Assembly: GCA_018340805.1 (NCBI GenBank)
Contig: JACMZG010000008.1
Span: 61,892,564 to 61,956,563 of the forward strand
Length of the DNA: 64,000 bases
DNA from: Microvelia longipes
Lineage: Eukaryota; Arthropoda; Insecta; Hemiptera; Veliidae
Direction of reading: 5' to 3'
The translations under genes and the position numbers were made by a program. Under the pieces are notes generated by a model. It was given only the letters and a program-made list of their open reading frames with translations. It was not told the origin of the DNA and did not search any database. Shown here one piece after another: positions 35,130 to 48,629 of this stretch (position 1 is the first letter of the stretch; every line of letters starts with the position of its first letter).

Positions 35130-38100
35130 CTACGTATTTCCTTCTTTTAATATAACGTTATAAACTGCATTAGATTCCTACCCACCACCAGTTAAACCTA
35201 TTTAATACGCCTCTTTTATCTAAATTTGATAAAAACCAATACTAACGTCAACCCAAGCATTTATAACGTGTGCTTTTTTTCTAATTAAGGGCATGCAGTA
35301 TTGGCCGGTTTGTTTCCGATTACTTTAAAACGTAGTAATTAAAATTTAAACTGACTTTTTATTACTTTATTAATTATTTATTTTTCAAGTAATAGTTTAG
35401 ATGCTATTATGTGTTGTCTTAAATACGTATTATAATTTTTATTACAACAATCTGTTAAAAATGTTAAGTATTAGATATTACAACTTGTAAAACAAAACAA
35501 TGCAATTTTCCTTTTTGTATTAATTTAAATAAAGGTCTTCATAAGTACTTCATTTTTCAAGTATAATTATTATAAATACTGTGATAATTTTAACATTTTT
35601 AATTTTTTTTCTATAATTCCAAAAATATATCTGTAATGCCATCTTATATCTTGAATTTGTAGATTTATCTTAATAATTCAAAATGATCAAACTAGCGTTG
35701 TTAATGACAGCGTAATACAATTACATTTTGTTCGTAATCAAAATTTTAAAATAACTTTAAAAATATAATTATAAATATAAAATTTATGTGATATTTTTTA
35801 TAAACTTGTTTAACGAATACTTATACTTTTTCTCGCATTTCGGACTGGCTTCGCTCGTCCTCAGAATGAAATCATTTGCCAAAGATTAAGATAATATTAT
35901 TTCGCTCTTGCTATGCTCGACCTAAGAATTAATACGAAACCAAATTTCTAGGATGTTAGTTATAAGGGGATATGTTTGATATTTTGTGAATTTAAAAATT
36001 TTTGATTACTCATCAAAAATTCAAGTTATCGTGGTTTAAAAAATGTTGCCTTCCTGACAACACAACTATATCTGAATACAGCAGGAATTATATAGTCTTA
36101 CAGACCGCATGATGAAAACCCTTCAGAACGTCAAAAGACCCTAAACCTCAGATAATTATGATGAAACCTGCTTTCGTGTTTTTTAAGATGAACACCATAC
36201 TTTCCCCATTGACCTACGCTAGTAGGTGAGGAAAAGTAAAAATATTTCAGTGCAGTTTCTCTCTGCTATGTATATAATGTTGTTTAACAATGCCTTTTAC
36301 GTATGATTTATAATGATTGCGTCCGCAACGGAAACTGTATGAAAATGTATATACATTGAAAATGCTAGTATTATCTCGGTTACGCAATTGTTCACGTCTA
36401 ATCATAAACGGTGTTAGGCTTTTTATCTAATAAATTTAATACCCAATATTAATTTAACTTCTAATCTGTGTTAGTGTTCTATCCCATTGCGCCAAAAAAT
36501 AATAAAAAAATTCCATTATTAATTAAAATGGAAATTATATTATTATACCATCATATTCATTATATAGTTGCCTACGCATGTTTAAGCAGACACAACTTTA
36601 GATAAAGCCGCCTCCAATGTATTACCAATGCTCGTTCATTGTTTGACGAAAGATAGTGCGAACGCAATTACAAAAGATTCAAGTAAAATAAAACAATCAG
36701 TAAAGGTATTTTAAATATTAATACCTATAAATTAGGTCGACTTTAGTCTCTATTCAATAAAAAAACGATAGACACTTTTAGCTTTTTTCCAGTACTGTGA
36801 AATAATTATACTTAAATAGTCTCAATAGTTCATTGAATTGAGGATGACCCAAGTATGACCAAATTGTTTTTGTGTCAGGCGATGTCAGACTAATATAATA
36901 TGCTCCTGCTTCTACTTCATTGACTATTTGAAAGATAAAAAAAAACTATTCACTATGTATAAATTATTAATATAATTTTTATATAATATCTTATAATTAT
37001 ATTATATTATATAATTATAACTTTAATAACATTATATCATTTATAATTTTAATATTATATAATATTTTATATAATATTTATATAATTTATAAATTATTAA
37101 TGTAATTAAAATATCTACTACACTATGTATAATGTAACCAAATTTGTTTCTCTGTTTTGCGTCATCTTCAGTACCTTCACAAACAAGAAGACAAAAAACA
37201 TTAATAAACAAAATAATGAAAAAACAAGTGATGAAATAACGCAAAATTCAGAATTTATTTTCGGGTTTATACTTATGTTAGTTTCTTTATTATTTAATCA
37301 AGTCATTTATCTTCTTCTTACTTCATAATATTTACCTATTGATCGTGTACGTTACAAAGCTCTATTTTATCTCTTATAGTTGTTATTTTATTGTCTGAAC
37401 CAATTCCACAGTTTCTATCAAAAATAAAATAAAACTAAATTTGATATACCTAATAGTGGGACCTGCAAAACACTTCTATTCCAAGATTGTAAGATTTTGA
37501 TTAATAAAAAGTAAAAAGTGAGTTTCTAACAAAAAAACAAACGTTGAAGGATATTAGGCCCATCAGCAGATTACCGGTGTAAACAAAATTTTAAGTCTCT
37601 AGTCTCCGTCACAATTAGTAACGGAGCAGTATGGGGAACAAACAAAATTGGGAGTAACATAACCTCAAGGTTATGCTGTCAGTAAGATAGATAATGGTTA
37701 ATTAGATTTTAAATTGAACTTAGATCATAAAGTTCGTTATCTTATCTTCAGTTTACATCATAATGTTTACTTCTTGACCTTGTGTCGTTACACTACTCTA
37801 TTTTTATCATGTAAAAATTCTATATCATTTCCCAAACTACGGCCGCAATTTTCATCAGAATCATTCGAGATACGCAAAATTCATCCAACATTATCAGATG
37901 TCTTAATGAAGAGTTAAAAGTGAATTTCTAATCAAAATATCGAAAGTCAGCTGATTCTAGACTCACCAGCATAATTCGCTGAGCATGTGTACATAATTTT
38001 AATTCTCTGTAACAAATAGTGACGAAGCAGTTTCGGGAATTCGAAAAGAGGAACGGGTAGCACAGCCATAAGCATTGCAAAAAAACCTATATGTGACTTA

Positions 38101-38940
38101 CTAAAAGTACTTTCATAGAAATATACGTTAAATCGGCCATTATTAATAACTTACATGAACTATCAAACATTTATTTATAATTTTGTATTAACATTATAAG
38201 TTACGTAAGAGTTACTGATAATAAAACTGGAGTTCTTTAATATTTTTAATTATTAGAACCATATCCATGAGGGATCAATATAGTAAATCAAGTAGTTCTC
38301 TATATTTTGTCCTATGACAAAGAGGGATTATTTATTTTATTTTTATTTAATTTAATTTAAGTGCGTTACATAAACTGTACAGGCTGCAATCATACAATAC
38401 GACCTACCTTTGCATTGACGGTGTTATTTTGGCTAAATTTTTCAATAGTCACTGTGCTTTAAATAAACCGGTATTTAATTTCAACGTGTTTGGTCGTTGT
38501 ACAAATTTTAAACATAGCTTTAACCGATATTATAAACTTTAACTACTAAACAAATTCTGAGGCAAAGAAGTTATAGTTTCTAATCCTCCTGCTTTGAAAG
38601 ATACAAGGTAGCTATAATAAGTTATGTCTTTCTTTTGATAAAACTGTTCACTCCATACCCCATGCGGATAGAATGTAAAAGGGTGCAAGTAGATGAGAGT
38701 TTAAGGCTTGTAACAAAAGAGCAATATAAAGGTACCTTTTGTTTTTATCTTTTTGCTTTTTCCAACATCTCCAACCCATTAGTGTTTGCATCTATTCCAT
38801 AATTTTGAAAAAGTACTTACCCACATTGCATGTTCTGTAGTTCAACATAATAGCTCTCCTTTTGTGATTTTTTATAAAAGATGAAAAGTTTCTTAATTAT
38901 CAGTGAATTTCGAAAAACATAAGAGTTTATTTGAAGGAGG
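35130..38940. other. AT-rich sequence with a few dispersed repeat fragments
   Basis: Near 35840-35935 there are TTCGGACTGGCTTCGCTCG and GCTCTTGCTATGCTCG, related to the satellite core. GTTATGCTGTCAG-type and CATAATGTTTACTTC-type strings recur around 37130-37260 and 37720-37870, but I see no gene. Confidence 0.4.
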
Positions 38941-38976
38941 ACTCACTGATCAAGTAATTTATAAATAAATAAATAA

Positions 38977-38980
<4 letters not shown>

Positions 38981-39022
<42 letters not shown>

Positions 39023-39050
39023 TATTATATATATATATATAATATATATA
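38981..39050. repeat. (AT)n microsatellite after (AAAT)n
   Basis: Five AAAT units run into an AT alternation. Confidence 0.9.
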
Positions 39051-39293
39051 CAATAAATTATTTAATAGTTTATTTAGTTTATTTAAATTGGTATTTATTA
39101 CTGAATTTGCCGTTCTTCAGGATATTTATTGCGATGCTGCAGACTGTAATACTTACTAGGCTCTGACTCACGGACTTGTGACTTGGCGTGGAGGGTTAAG
39201 GGATTTCAGTAATGTTGGAACTGATCATTGCTTCCTTGATCAGTTTTCCTTACAATTGGAATTCCACAACCTTTCATATCTGCATATATATAA

Positions 39294-39296
<3 letters not shown>

Positions 39297-39389
<93 letters not shown>

Positions 39390-39402
39390 ATATTATATAT
39401 AC
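39297..39402. repeat. (CA)n-(TA)n compound microsatellite
   Basis: CA repeats with one CAA break are followed by TA repeats. The open frames across it are spurious. Confidence 0.9.
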
Positions 39403-39822
39403 AGTATAAATGTGGAAAAGTAAAAAAACAATAGTACATTAATAGCATTTCATTTGGTACTTAATTAATTTATTACTTATTTATCGATCTAAATAAATAA
39501 TGTTAATCCAGTAAGGAATTTGCAGCATTTCAGGATATTGATTCTGCGAGATCTATCTCAGCAGAGCCAATTCTCTGGGGCTAGCTATCTTTAGCTATTA
39601 TTTATAATCGTGTCGTGTGTTAATTAATGTTAGTGAAGATCTCTTAGTAAGAAGGCCAGTTGATAAAATACATAGAAATGGTCAAAGAACACATTGTAGT
39701 CGGGTTTACAACATAGAAACGAACTCGGGTTATAAACAAACACAAAAAAATGCTTTACTTGGCTTTTTTACATTTTTACCTCTCCGCACTCCATCAAACA
39801 TTTTAATAAAAATTTAAAACAT

Positions 39823-40030
39823 TGGGTACAGGGTACCTTGGTACTTTTCCTCATAGCTTCGGACTCGCTTCGCTTGTCCTCTCATGCCAAGATCATCCAA
39901 AGCCTAAGCTGGTATTACTTCGGTCTCGCTGCGTTTGACCTCAGAATTAAGAGGTTATTCAAATGACTTCGGACTCGCCTTAGAACATCATATTAACTCG
40001 AAGCTAAGGGCGACATTACTTTAGTCTTGT
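39823..40030 (+). repeat. Dispersed repeat with GGTACAGGGTACC and TCGGACTCGCTTCGC motifs
   Basis: GGGTACAGGGTACCTTGGTAC, CTTTTCCTCAT, then TTCGGACTCGCTTCGCTTG and two weaker variants, each followed by TCCTC or ACCTCAGAATT. The same series occurs at 47214-47375, and its first half near 57350-57400. Confidence 0.7.
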
Positions 40031-40039
40031 TATGCTTTA

Positions 40040-42580
40040 GTCCAAATATAAAGAGTATTATTGTATTATAGTGTAAGATTAATATAAGCTTTAAAAAGAA
40101 ATACCGTAGATACCTAGGCATTGAATCAAATAATACAGGTAATACGTTTATATTATATTCACGAATGCAATAAAAACCTGTGTTGCTAGTTTTTATTAGT
40201 TTAGTTCTTTATAAGAACATTAGCACTATATTTTATTCATGTACAATATTATGATTTGTTCATTTAAATTTTAATATACTAATAAGATGTATTTTTGTTA
40301 GAATAAACTCTATAGAAAACTTTTCTGAATGAACATTTCATAGAGAAAATGTTGAGGAAATAGATAGTTAGATAAAACATAAGTTGTCTTTAAATAGCCA
40401 ACTTGTTCCAAATGATATGTTCTACTAGAAAAACGGACTAACTCCAAATAAATGTGTAAAATGTATCGAAAACATATATCCCTTTCCTAGTAGGTTGTAA
40501 TATCATGACAATATTACATTTTACCTCAAGTTGTTAAAATAGGTCTAAAATCAGTGTTTAATATTTATACAAGCCTCTTGTTGGTAATGTGAAAGCCATT
40601 TAGTGTTGCCCATAGGGTCAATTTCTCCTACCCTTATTCCTTAGGGAGGGAGGGGGTCCCTCCTTTATAGCAAACGGTTATAGCGTGATCCAAATCTCAA
40701 CAAACTGCTTCTACATTGTAATAAACTTCGCGTGAGAATGTAAAGAGAAGATTGATGTTTTAGGTACGTAACAGATGGAGGAAATTTCTTCAAAATGAAA
40801 ATCTATAAAAACAACTAAGTCCACTACGCTATTTTCGTTGGCAAACAGGCTATCAAATTTATTTGCCCGAAGCGATTTTGTTTTTATAATTGAATTACAC
40901 CAAAAGATTTTGTATCTATACATTTAATGATTTAACTTTCTTTCGATTTAAACAAAGATAATGCGTCATTTTCTACTTTTTATTTACTCAATTTTATTAG
41001 CGATATAACGATGAAGTATAAAATACATAACTGTGAAATATTTACAAGCTATACTCTTCGGTGTATATTACCTTTAGGATAGCAATTATAACTGTGAGAT
41101 TGTTTTAATTACAAAATTACCTTATTTTACGGCAACTTTTGTATCTTAGTTTTTAAACATAATTTACGTCTTATACATGAACTAGCAAAGACTGATAAAA
41201 ATAATTAGTAGTACCAATCGATTGTGACGGGTTTAAATGTTCTGCGATGATAATAAACAAATGTAGTTAATATGACAGGTGAGCATTATAAAGCTCAACT
41301 AAAGACGTAAGTCTCACCTAAAACACATCGGTTTACTTTTACCTATTTTTTACTTTGAAAAATTTATATAATTCTATAACCGCTAAAAATCGTTAATCCT
41401 ACAATCTTCTCGCCCGGATCGACGACGACCCAAAGACCGAAAAGTACGGTAGAGTTCCGTCACATGCATGGCCGAGTTCTTTCACGAGATTTTACTTCCT
41501 TAGATCAGTGCCGTGTTATATGACGTACCGTACAGTATCGTGATGTATGTATATGACGGCATAGAGATTTATAATTAGAGGAGGCGTACCATATCGCAAT
41601 ACATTAAAAGGCTTGAAACATCTTTTTTAGGCTCTCAGGGTCTCTGTAAACCTCAATGTAACCTAATCCAAGATGTATTAAGGTTATATTAAAACAATAG
41701 TTGTTGGCTTCTTGCATATTGTTTTTATTTTGTTGATTTTATGAACATTATGAAGTATATTACTAAGCACACGAAGCCTATCATGCTTCCTTTTTTGGTG
41801 AGGGCTGGTTCATATTATCCTCATAATTATTTCCATCTTAGTTGGCAACATAACACCAGTTAAATTCAACTAGCTCTTTTTTTATTTTATCGATCAAACA
41901 TTTCTAGAGAAAAGGACGAGTTAGGTGTTTAGAAGCTAATAGTCTACATGAAATATCGACTTATGTCATTGTAAACGGTACTAATCATGGCTCTCTCTTT
42001 TATTGCTATCAGTCATTTATTTTTATCACGTGCCACCTCCAAGACGTTTCTAATGCCAAAACGACCACTAATCCGTTGCAAAAATACTATTCGCAATACC
42101 GAAGTATATGCAGCTTTCTGTCGATATGGGTTTGCAATATAAATTACAAATGACATTTTTTTACTACTGAAATAAAAATTGGAACAAAATATACATTTTA
42201 GAAAATAAACATTTGTTTTCTACTGATGTTATTTTCCTCCGTCTGACGTAAAATTAAGTCATCCATGGCTTTTCAAAATAAAAAAAGTAATTATAAAATA
42301 AAATTATTGCGTATTTTCTATTTCCATATTTTATTTCATTTTTCTATTTTCAATTCAATCATCTATTTGTTAGAGACCGGTAGTTATTTGTTTTGATACA
42401 ATTGTTTGCAGAGCTAGTAGGAGACAACGTAAACCTTAACGACTAGATGAGGCTAGTTGGCCTTTATAATATAGAATGTTCGACAGTTAGTCATTGCCAT
42501 TTTGCCATTTAAATAATTATTTAAGTGTAGGATAAATAGGCTACTTAATGCATATTATTTGTTTTAGATTAATCTTAGAA
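40040..42580. other. Sequence without recognised genes
   Basis: AT-rich, with a somewhat GC-richer interval at 41400-41600. No coding support. Confidence 0.45.
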
Positions 42581-42599
42581 GTAAAGTGACGGTATTTTA

Positions 42600-42959
42600 G
42601 GATAGGGCGGACTTGGTGCCATCCAGTATGAATTATTGGAAATAGCACAGAAAAGAATTATTAAAATCTGCTTAAAGAAAAACATAAGATATGTTTCAGA
42701 CCAAGTTTTTAAGGACTTTAATGAGTCTTATATAAGAGACTTGTACTCATTTAAACAGATTTGATTAATTAAGAGAAATATTTGTAATTTTCCATCCAAA
42801 TATCAGACTAGAAGTCAAGACGATGAGAGATTAGTTGTGCCTAGCGGCAGAACATCAGCTGCGTGTAATCACAGTGCTTTCACAGCTCCTAGACTGTACA
42901 ATAACTTGCCCATACATTTTCTTTCTACTGTCCCTTACAAGACCTTTAAAAAAAGTTAA
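42600..42959 (+). pseudogene. LINE ORF2 C-terminal fragment
   Basis: One frame reads GLGAIQYELLEIAQKRIIKI, then DLYSF, a stop, then KYQTRSQDDERLVVPSGRTS and FTAPRLYNNLPIHFLS. The order of a W/G-GLGAIQ block, LQ-x-x-x-K-R-I-I, YxTR and P-R-L-Y-N-x-L-P is that of the region after the reverse transcriptase in Jockey/CR1-like LINEs. Two in-frame stops (42603 and near 42750) and a late frameshift make it non-functional. Confidence 0.8.
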
Positions 42960-43230
42960 AAAACTTCTTAGGCACCTAATTAGGCAATTTATTTTTTTTC
43001 TCTTTTTGTTTGTTTGGGCTGAAATTTATAAATTTATATTTTTTACTTTATTTAATTAGTATAGAGTAGATATAAGCATTAGATATAAAGGAGTAGACTC
43101 GTGTGGCGCACAAGCCTTGAGCTTATGCGACACAAATGGTCAATATATATTATTTTATTTATTTATAATTTGTAATTTAATCTTTGTAAACAGGTATTTA
43201 TATATAAATAAACGATTTATTTATTTATTC
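42600..43230 (+). mobile_element. 5'-truncated LINE with 17 bp target-site duplication
   Basis: AAAGTGACGGTATTTTA stands at 42583-42599 and again at 43231-43247, enclosing the insert exactly. The insert begins with the LINE protein fragment and continues through a 3' UTR with GTGTGGCGCACAAG and TTATGCGACACAAATGG. It ends in TTATTTATTTATTC, the tail. The duplication and tail show target-primed insertion on the plus strand. Confidence 0.9.
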
Positions 43231-43479
43231 AAAGTGACGGTATTTTATTTTGAAAGAAAAGACAGAATTACGTAATGTCAGGCAATAGAAACTTATTCAA
43301 GCTAACTCAGCTAAAAATCAAGCCAATCCGGTAGAAAGCATTGAAAACTGCTTACATTTCAACTTCCTTTCCCCATTCTTACTAATTCTATTCCTTTTCG
43401 TATAAAATAATAATAAACATTTAAATTGATTTCTTTCTTTGTTTGATTAATCCCTCTTTTTCAATATTAAATTTCAATA

Positions 43480-43940
43480 AACCAGTAATGAGATGCATCG
43501 AGAGCTCAGGACTCTATTTTATGAAATATGTATGACGTCATCAATCATCATTAATTAAAAAGTTTATTAAAAACCTAAATAAACGCCTTTCCGCTCCCCG
43601 TGAGACCTTAAAAGGCTATAGCCTTTTAGCCATAGCCCCAGGACTATAGTCCTCAGGATTTCAGAGGTCCCCGGGAGAAAGAGTTGTTTGTATAATTTGT
43701 TCTTGACTATAGTACATTTTTAGGGGAAAAGACGCCTTGCGGGCCTTCGCCTCACCATGGTCCACTTCGGGCCACATTTGTTGTCCAAATGTATATTTGT
43801 GATTTAGCGCAACAAATACAGAAAAGACCCCCAACCCGACCGCTTTAGACGAGGCGAGGTGCCTTTTTCTGTGAAATCCATGTAGGCCCTACATGCGTTC
43901 ACATGTTCATGGCTCGAGGGTCCGACTACGCGTAGCGGCT
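43480..43940. repeat. Palindrome-dense block
   Basis: Perfect palindromes in close succession: AAAAGGCTATAGCCTTTT (43610-43627), AGGACTATAGTCCT (43640-43653), CATGTAGGCCCTACATG (43879-43895, one central base) and CTACGCGTAG (43925-43934). Further imperfect ones occur around 43745-43800 (GCGGGCCTTCGCC, GGTCCACTTCGGGCC). No gene is seen. Confidence 0.65.
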
Positions 43941-45271
43941 TATGGGCCTTAGGCTTAATCAGATTGAGTTAATTTTCGACTTATTGGAGTTAAAAAGTTA
44001 TTTAGCTCAAAGTCGTTTCAGTTGTTGCTGTTTTTTAGCTGTCGGTTCATGTGAATCCTTAATTGCTGAATTTTATTGTGAATGTCCTGAAAGCACATCG
44101 GTTAATTTAAGTATAAGTATAATCAAACAAAATTACTTAATTAGCTTTTAATTATTATCTTAAAAAACTTTGAACCCCTTTTTAATTGGTAATAAAAAAT
44201 GAAACGATTATGTAAAAAGCTGTTGACAATTATTTTTTGAAGCCAATTATTTTAAAAGTCTATAAAAATCAAATGAAAGTTATATTTCCTTGAAAATATC
44301 AAATTAAACAACTTTATGATAAGAAAGTTTATTAATATCGCTGTTATCTTTGTTTAAAACTCTAGGTTGTAAATTAGTTTGGTTAGGTACGTAGTCGATG
44401 TATGTTATATGGTCTGTTTGTTGAGGTTCTTTTTTGGGAGCACAATATTAACATTGGGATTAAAATTCAAGACCAAACTCCAAACACGGAGGGATAGTGT
44501 CTCAACATGACGGTGTTAAGTAGGTTATGTTATATCACAATCATAATGATAATTTAAATTTAATCATATAACAATATTCTTGAAAGCTTCCATGCTTGAT
44601 CATAACTGTTCAAATATATTTTTTGTTTCGGGTTGCCATCAAGCTCTCGAATTTTGTTGGACAGTCCTAATATTGACACTTTGTCCCCCTTAAATTTAAA
44701 TCCAGCCGAAGCTTAAAATGTCCCAGTATAATCGGTATAACGAGAAAGCGTTTTTCGTCTGTAATATTATATTGTTAATATAATATTAACAAGCAATTTC
44801 AAAGGAAGGAATTTATGTTTTCAAAAACCAAATTTACTTTCAATAATTTAAAATTATAATTAATTTATGTTTAGTTTATAAACAAGGTTGCTGTTGTAGT
44901 TAAAGAATCAAGGAGGCACTTGGAAAAAAAATTTTCTTCACATTCGGTAATACGAAGTGAAATTTGTTTATGCTCTATAATTTGTACATGCAACATGACT
45001 GTAAAATAATATTTTGTTTTAGAAATTTATTATTGCCTCACTTCGTTCATTAATAAGTCCCCACAGAAGTAAAATCATTCTTCACATCTAAGTTGCATAA
45101 ATGGACTACTACTTCCCTCTCCCTCCCGCTCGATCTTTTAATTTAATTAAATACTTCTGAACATATTTTTTTGTTTAAATATTTCGGTCCACTCTAACAA
45201 GGTGGACTTACTTTTTATTAATCTGGACTTACTTATCTTTATTAATTAAATATTTTAATAAAGAAAAGATA

Positions 45272-45484
45272 ATTGTTGAGCATTCTTACAACACTAGATC
45301 AAGGGACCTAAATATCATACAATTTCCCCTGCGTAGGACAGCAAAAAGACAAAGATATTTCGAATACTTAGCACCAAAATTCTTTAACCAACTGACTTCA
45401 GACATTAAAACATCAAAAAACATTAACATCTTCAAAACAAGACTTAATAAATACCTATATTCATTAATAGAACCAAAACTATAG
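45272..45484 (+). pseudogene. LINE ORF2 C-terminal fragment (second lineage)
   Basis: The frame reads IVEHSYNTRSRDLNII, FPLRRTAKRQRYFEYLAPKF, FNQL and NIFKTRLNKYLY to TAG. YNTRxRD, an F-x-Y-x-x-P-K-x-F-N-x-L block and F-K-x-x-L-x-x-Y-L are the usual closing features of insect LINE ORF2 proteins. The copy is cut just upstream of its first residues. It differs from the fragment at 42600 in sequence and tail. Confidence 0.75.
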
Positions 45485-45998
45485 TAAACTACAATTACAA
45501 AATGCACATGACACCACTCAACTAAAATATCAACATCCTTCAATAAATATTTAATACACTCTGTAAGAATACCCAAAGAATCTTAAACCATTATCTTTTC
45601 TCTTCTTTTTCTCTCTTTTTTCTTTTTTTTGCCTTCTTTGTGAATTATACTAATTTACCTTAAAAATATGTATAACTTAAATTTTTTAAAAAAGTTGATT
45701 ATATAAACTGCATAACACTATAGTTGTAATTTTAGTTCCTTTTTTATTTTTTTTTATTATTACTCTCTCTTTTATTTTTTTAATATATATTTGACCAGAC
45801 GTCAAAACGGAGCTCTCGCTCTAGCATTGCTGATAGTGCTACTGAGAACTCTCATCCGTAATTGTTGAAAAAAAACAAAAATAAAAAAAAAGGAAAAAGT
45901 AAAACATTAAATTATTTTATTTTTTGTTTCTTTATAGATTGTATATTGACATGTAAATGGATGAAAATAAAGATTTATTATTATTATTATTATTACTA
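45485..45998 (+). mobile_element. 3' UTR and (ATT)n tail of the second LINE
   Basis: Sequence runs from the stop through GAAAATAAAGA into TTATTATTATTATTATTATTAC. I did not find a convincing target-site duplication. Confidence 0.6.
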
Positions 45999-45999
45999 T

Positions 46000-47200
46000 G
46001 TATGAATCTTACTATCTTATTGACGACCTGTGCTAATTTTAGGTATTAGGTCTTTGGTGTATAAAGATAGATGGATAGCTTGAATTACTATAAACAATGT
46101 GCTAATAAAAACATATGGTATTAAAAAATATGTGGTAATAAAACATGTAGTAATAAAAACATGCTTTATATTATATTATAGCAAAGAAGTTTTTTATTGA
46201 ATAAATAGTACTAACAATAATATAACGATTTTTAGTTGATGAACATCGAAAAATGAACATGTTCAGAAACGTTATTGATTAGCTTATTATTTATTCCAAA
46301 TGTTTAACCAGAAAAGAATTTTCTGGGTAAAAAATGACCCGAAATTATACTTTTTTCGGGTTTTAACAATTATTCAAAAACTATTGGTTATATGAAAAAC
46401 TTTGAGGATCTATTTAAAATTATGCTTTATTTTACTATTTAGGGCTAAAATCGTCTTTCTTTCGCAAAAATAACGGTAAATTTGCGATTTTAGCACCCAT
46501 GGACGTATAATTTATATGTCCTACATTTTTTTTTTACTTGATAACATCATAGGTATAGATGTTATCTATACCTACATAGGAATTGTGTACAAAATTAAAG
46601 AATTATGCAGTTTTTAAGAAAATAATCGAAATTTTTTGAAGGTCATAAACTTGGGCTTGGCCCAATTTACAAAAAAATATAACACAATTAAAAATATAAT
46701 ATAATTGAAAATATAAAACTTATTATAAAAATACAAACATATTTTAATTATAAAGACAAAAAAGAAGAGAACAAAGCTTTGCAGCTAATATAATAAAAGT
46801 AAAAAAGCTTTGCAGCTAATGATAAATGTAAAAAAATGTTAATTTCAAATAATTCAAATCAATGAAAACTTAAAGACATAATAAATAATGATAATTAAAG
46901 TCACTTAGATATAGTAATAAATAAAATACAAGTGATATTTATAGATATTAATATGTATTATTATGATCTAATTATAGAGATAATATTTATTCTGAAAGGT
47001 AATTCAAATTAACTAACAAAATAATAAATATAACCATAATAAAATAATCGCATAAGGATAAGGCTAATAAGTGAGATACTGATGTACATATATAGGTCCA
47101 ATAATCATTTAAAAAGAAAATAAATAACAAATAAATAATCAAACAAATAAATATTAATCAAATATATAATAATAAAATATTAAATAAATAAAATAAATTA
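46000..47200. other. AT-rich sequence
   Basis: Contains the 10 bp-stem hairpin AGGTATAGAT/ATCTATACCT (46551-46573) and a duplicated AAAGCTTTGCAGCTAAT (46773 and 46803). Nothing coding. Confidence 0.5.
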
Positions 47201-47213
47201 TTAAAAGAAAGAA

Positions 47214-47375
47214 TCGGGTACGGGGTACCTCGAAACTTTTCCTCATCACATCGGATTCGCTACCCTCATCCTCCCTGCTTTGGACTCGCTTAGCTCGTCC
47301 TCAGAATAAACTATTCGCCAAATTTACACTGCAACATGTCTTCGGACTCGCTTCGCTTGTCCTCAGATAGGAAAT
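47214..47375 (+). repeat. Dispersed repeat with GGTACGGGGTACC and TCGGACTCGCTTCGC motifs
   Basis: Second copy of the series at 39823-40030: GGGTACGGGGTACCTCG, CTTTTCCTCAT, then three cores (near 47250, 47282 and 47342), each followed by a TCCTC motif, two of them continuing CAGA. Confidence 0.7.
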
Positions 47376-48629
47376 GAATCTGTATCATTCTCATCGGTCA
47401 CCCCTAAAGCACTGACCACGCTCAATAAGCTTAAATTTTATGATCCAACAAAAGTCATAAATATATATGTCGTATTGAAACGAAACTTAGTATACATTTT
47501 TATTTAGTAAAGGTTTACACTTGTACTAAATTTAAACTCAATTGAATCATTTTCTGAGTTTTTACAATTTTTTTAAAAAAACGTACACACAAGTTATTCG
47601 ATAAGAATGGACCTAATACTGATAATGAGATGAAACTTAGCACATATATTAGTCTTATACATAGCCAAATATGCGCGCTAAATTTCAATTTGATCGCATC
47701 ATTATTCCCCATTTTATGATTTTTCAAAATTTTCGCTGAGTCATTATTGCGGGTTCATGACGTCATAAAAATATTTTCCGAATAGCACAAATACAGCGGT
47801 AGACAGATTTTTGTACGAAGTTTCAACTCTCTAGCATTAATACACTGGACGCTACGATACAGACAACATTAATACAACCATACAATATTTATGTGCGGAC
47901 TACAAATATGGATCGAAGTGTTAAAAAAATATAATATAATAATTTATTTATAAAAATGACTGTTAATGGGGGAAGAAAGACAAATGTCGCATAGACCGAA
48001 AGTAAATGGAAAGGAATTGATTTCTTGTTAAGATCTTCTGTAATGCAATATTTTCCCAATTTTATACGACACTTTAAGCACTTGTGTGCTTGCTTTAAGT
48101 ATATAAACTTGCTGCGCATACACAATTATTTCCCACATTTAAATAAAGATTTTTAAAAAGTATCTTTTTGTGGACTTATAAAAAAATGTATAAATAAATA
48201 CAGATGAATTACACAAAAGTTCTATATTTTTAATATATAATAATAACAAATTTTTGTGGCATTAAAAAGCACAACGGAGTCGGTCTCCCACTCCTCCTCC
48301 TCCGGTTTCGTCATTCAAACAACCTTATAAGCGTAATTTTCATAATAAAAAATTCGCTAAAAACATTTATCTTTACATAACACATAACCGGATAATGCAT
48401 TTCACGATGATAGTGACCTTCGCATTATGACTTCGTGAATATTATCCTGATGACTTAGTACTGAAAGTACACAACTTTATTTATATCTTTAACGGTGTCT
48501 ATTGCGAACATCGTAAACTAATGAAATTTTCTGTAATAATACTGTAATGCACTTCTAGCATTAATAAAATAAAAAATACTATTTAATTATTTTTTTATGC
48601 AACTTAAGCATCATAAAACAAAGGGACGG

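Noticed and set aside
45286..45576. 96-codon minus-strand frame
   Set aside because: It is antisense to the plus-strand LINE C-terminus with the YNTRSRD motif.
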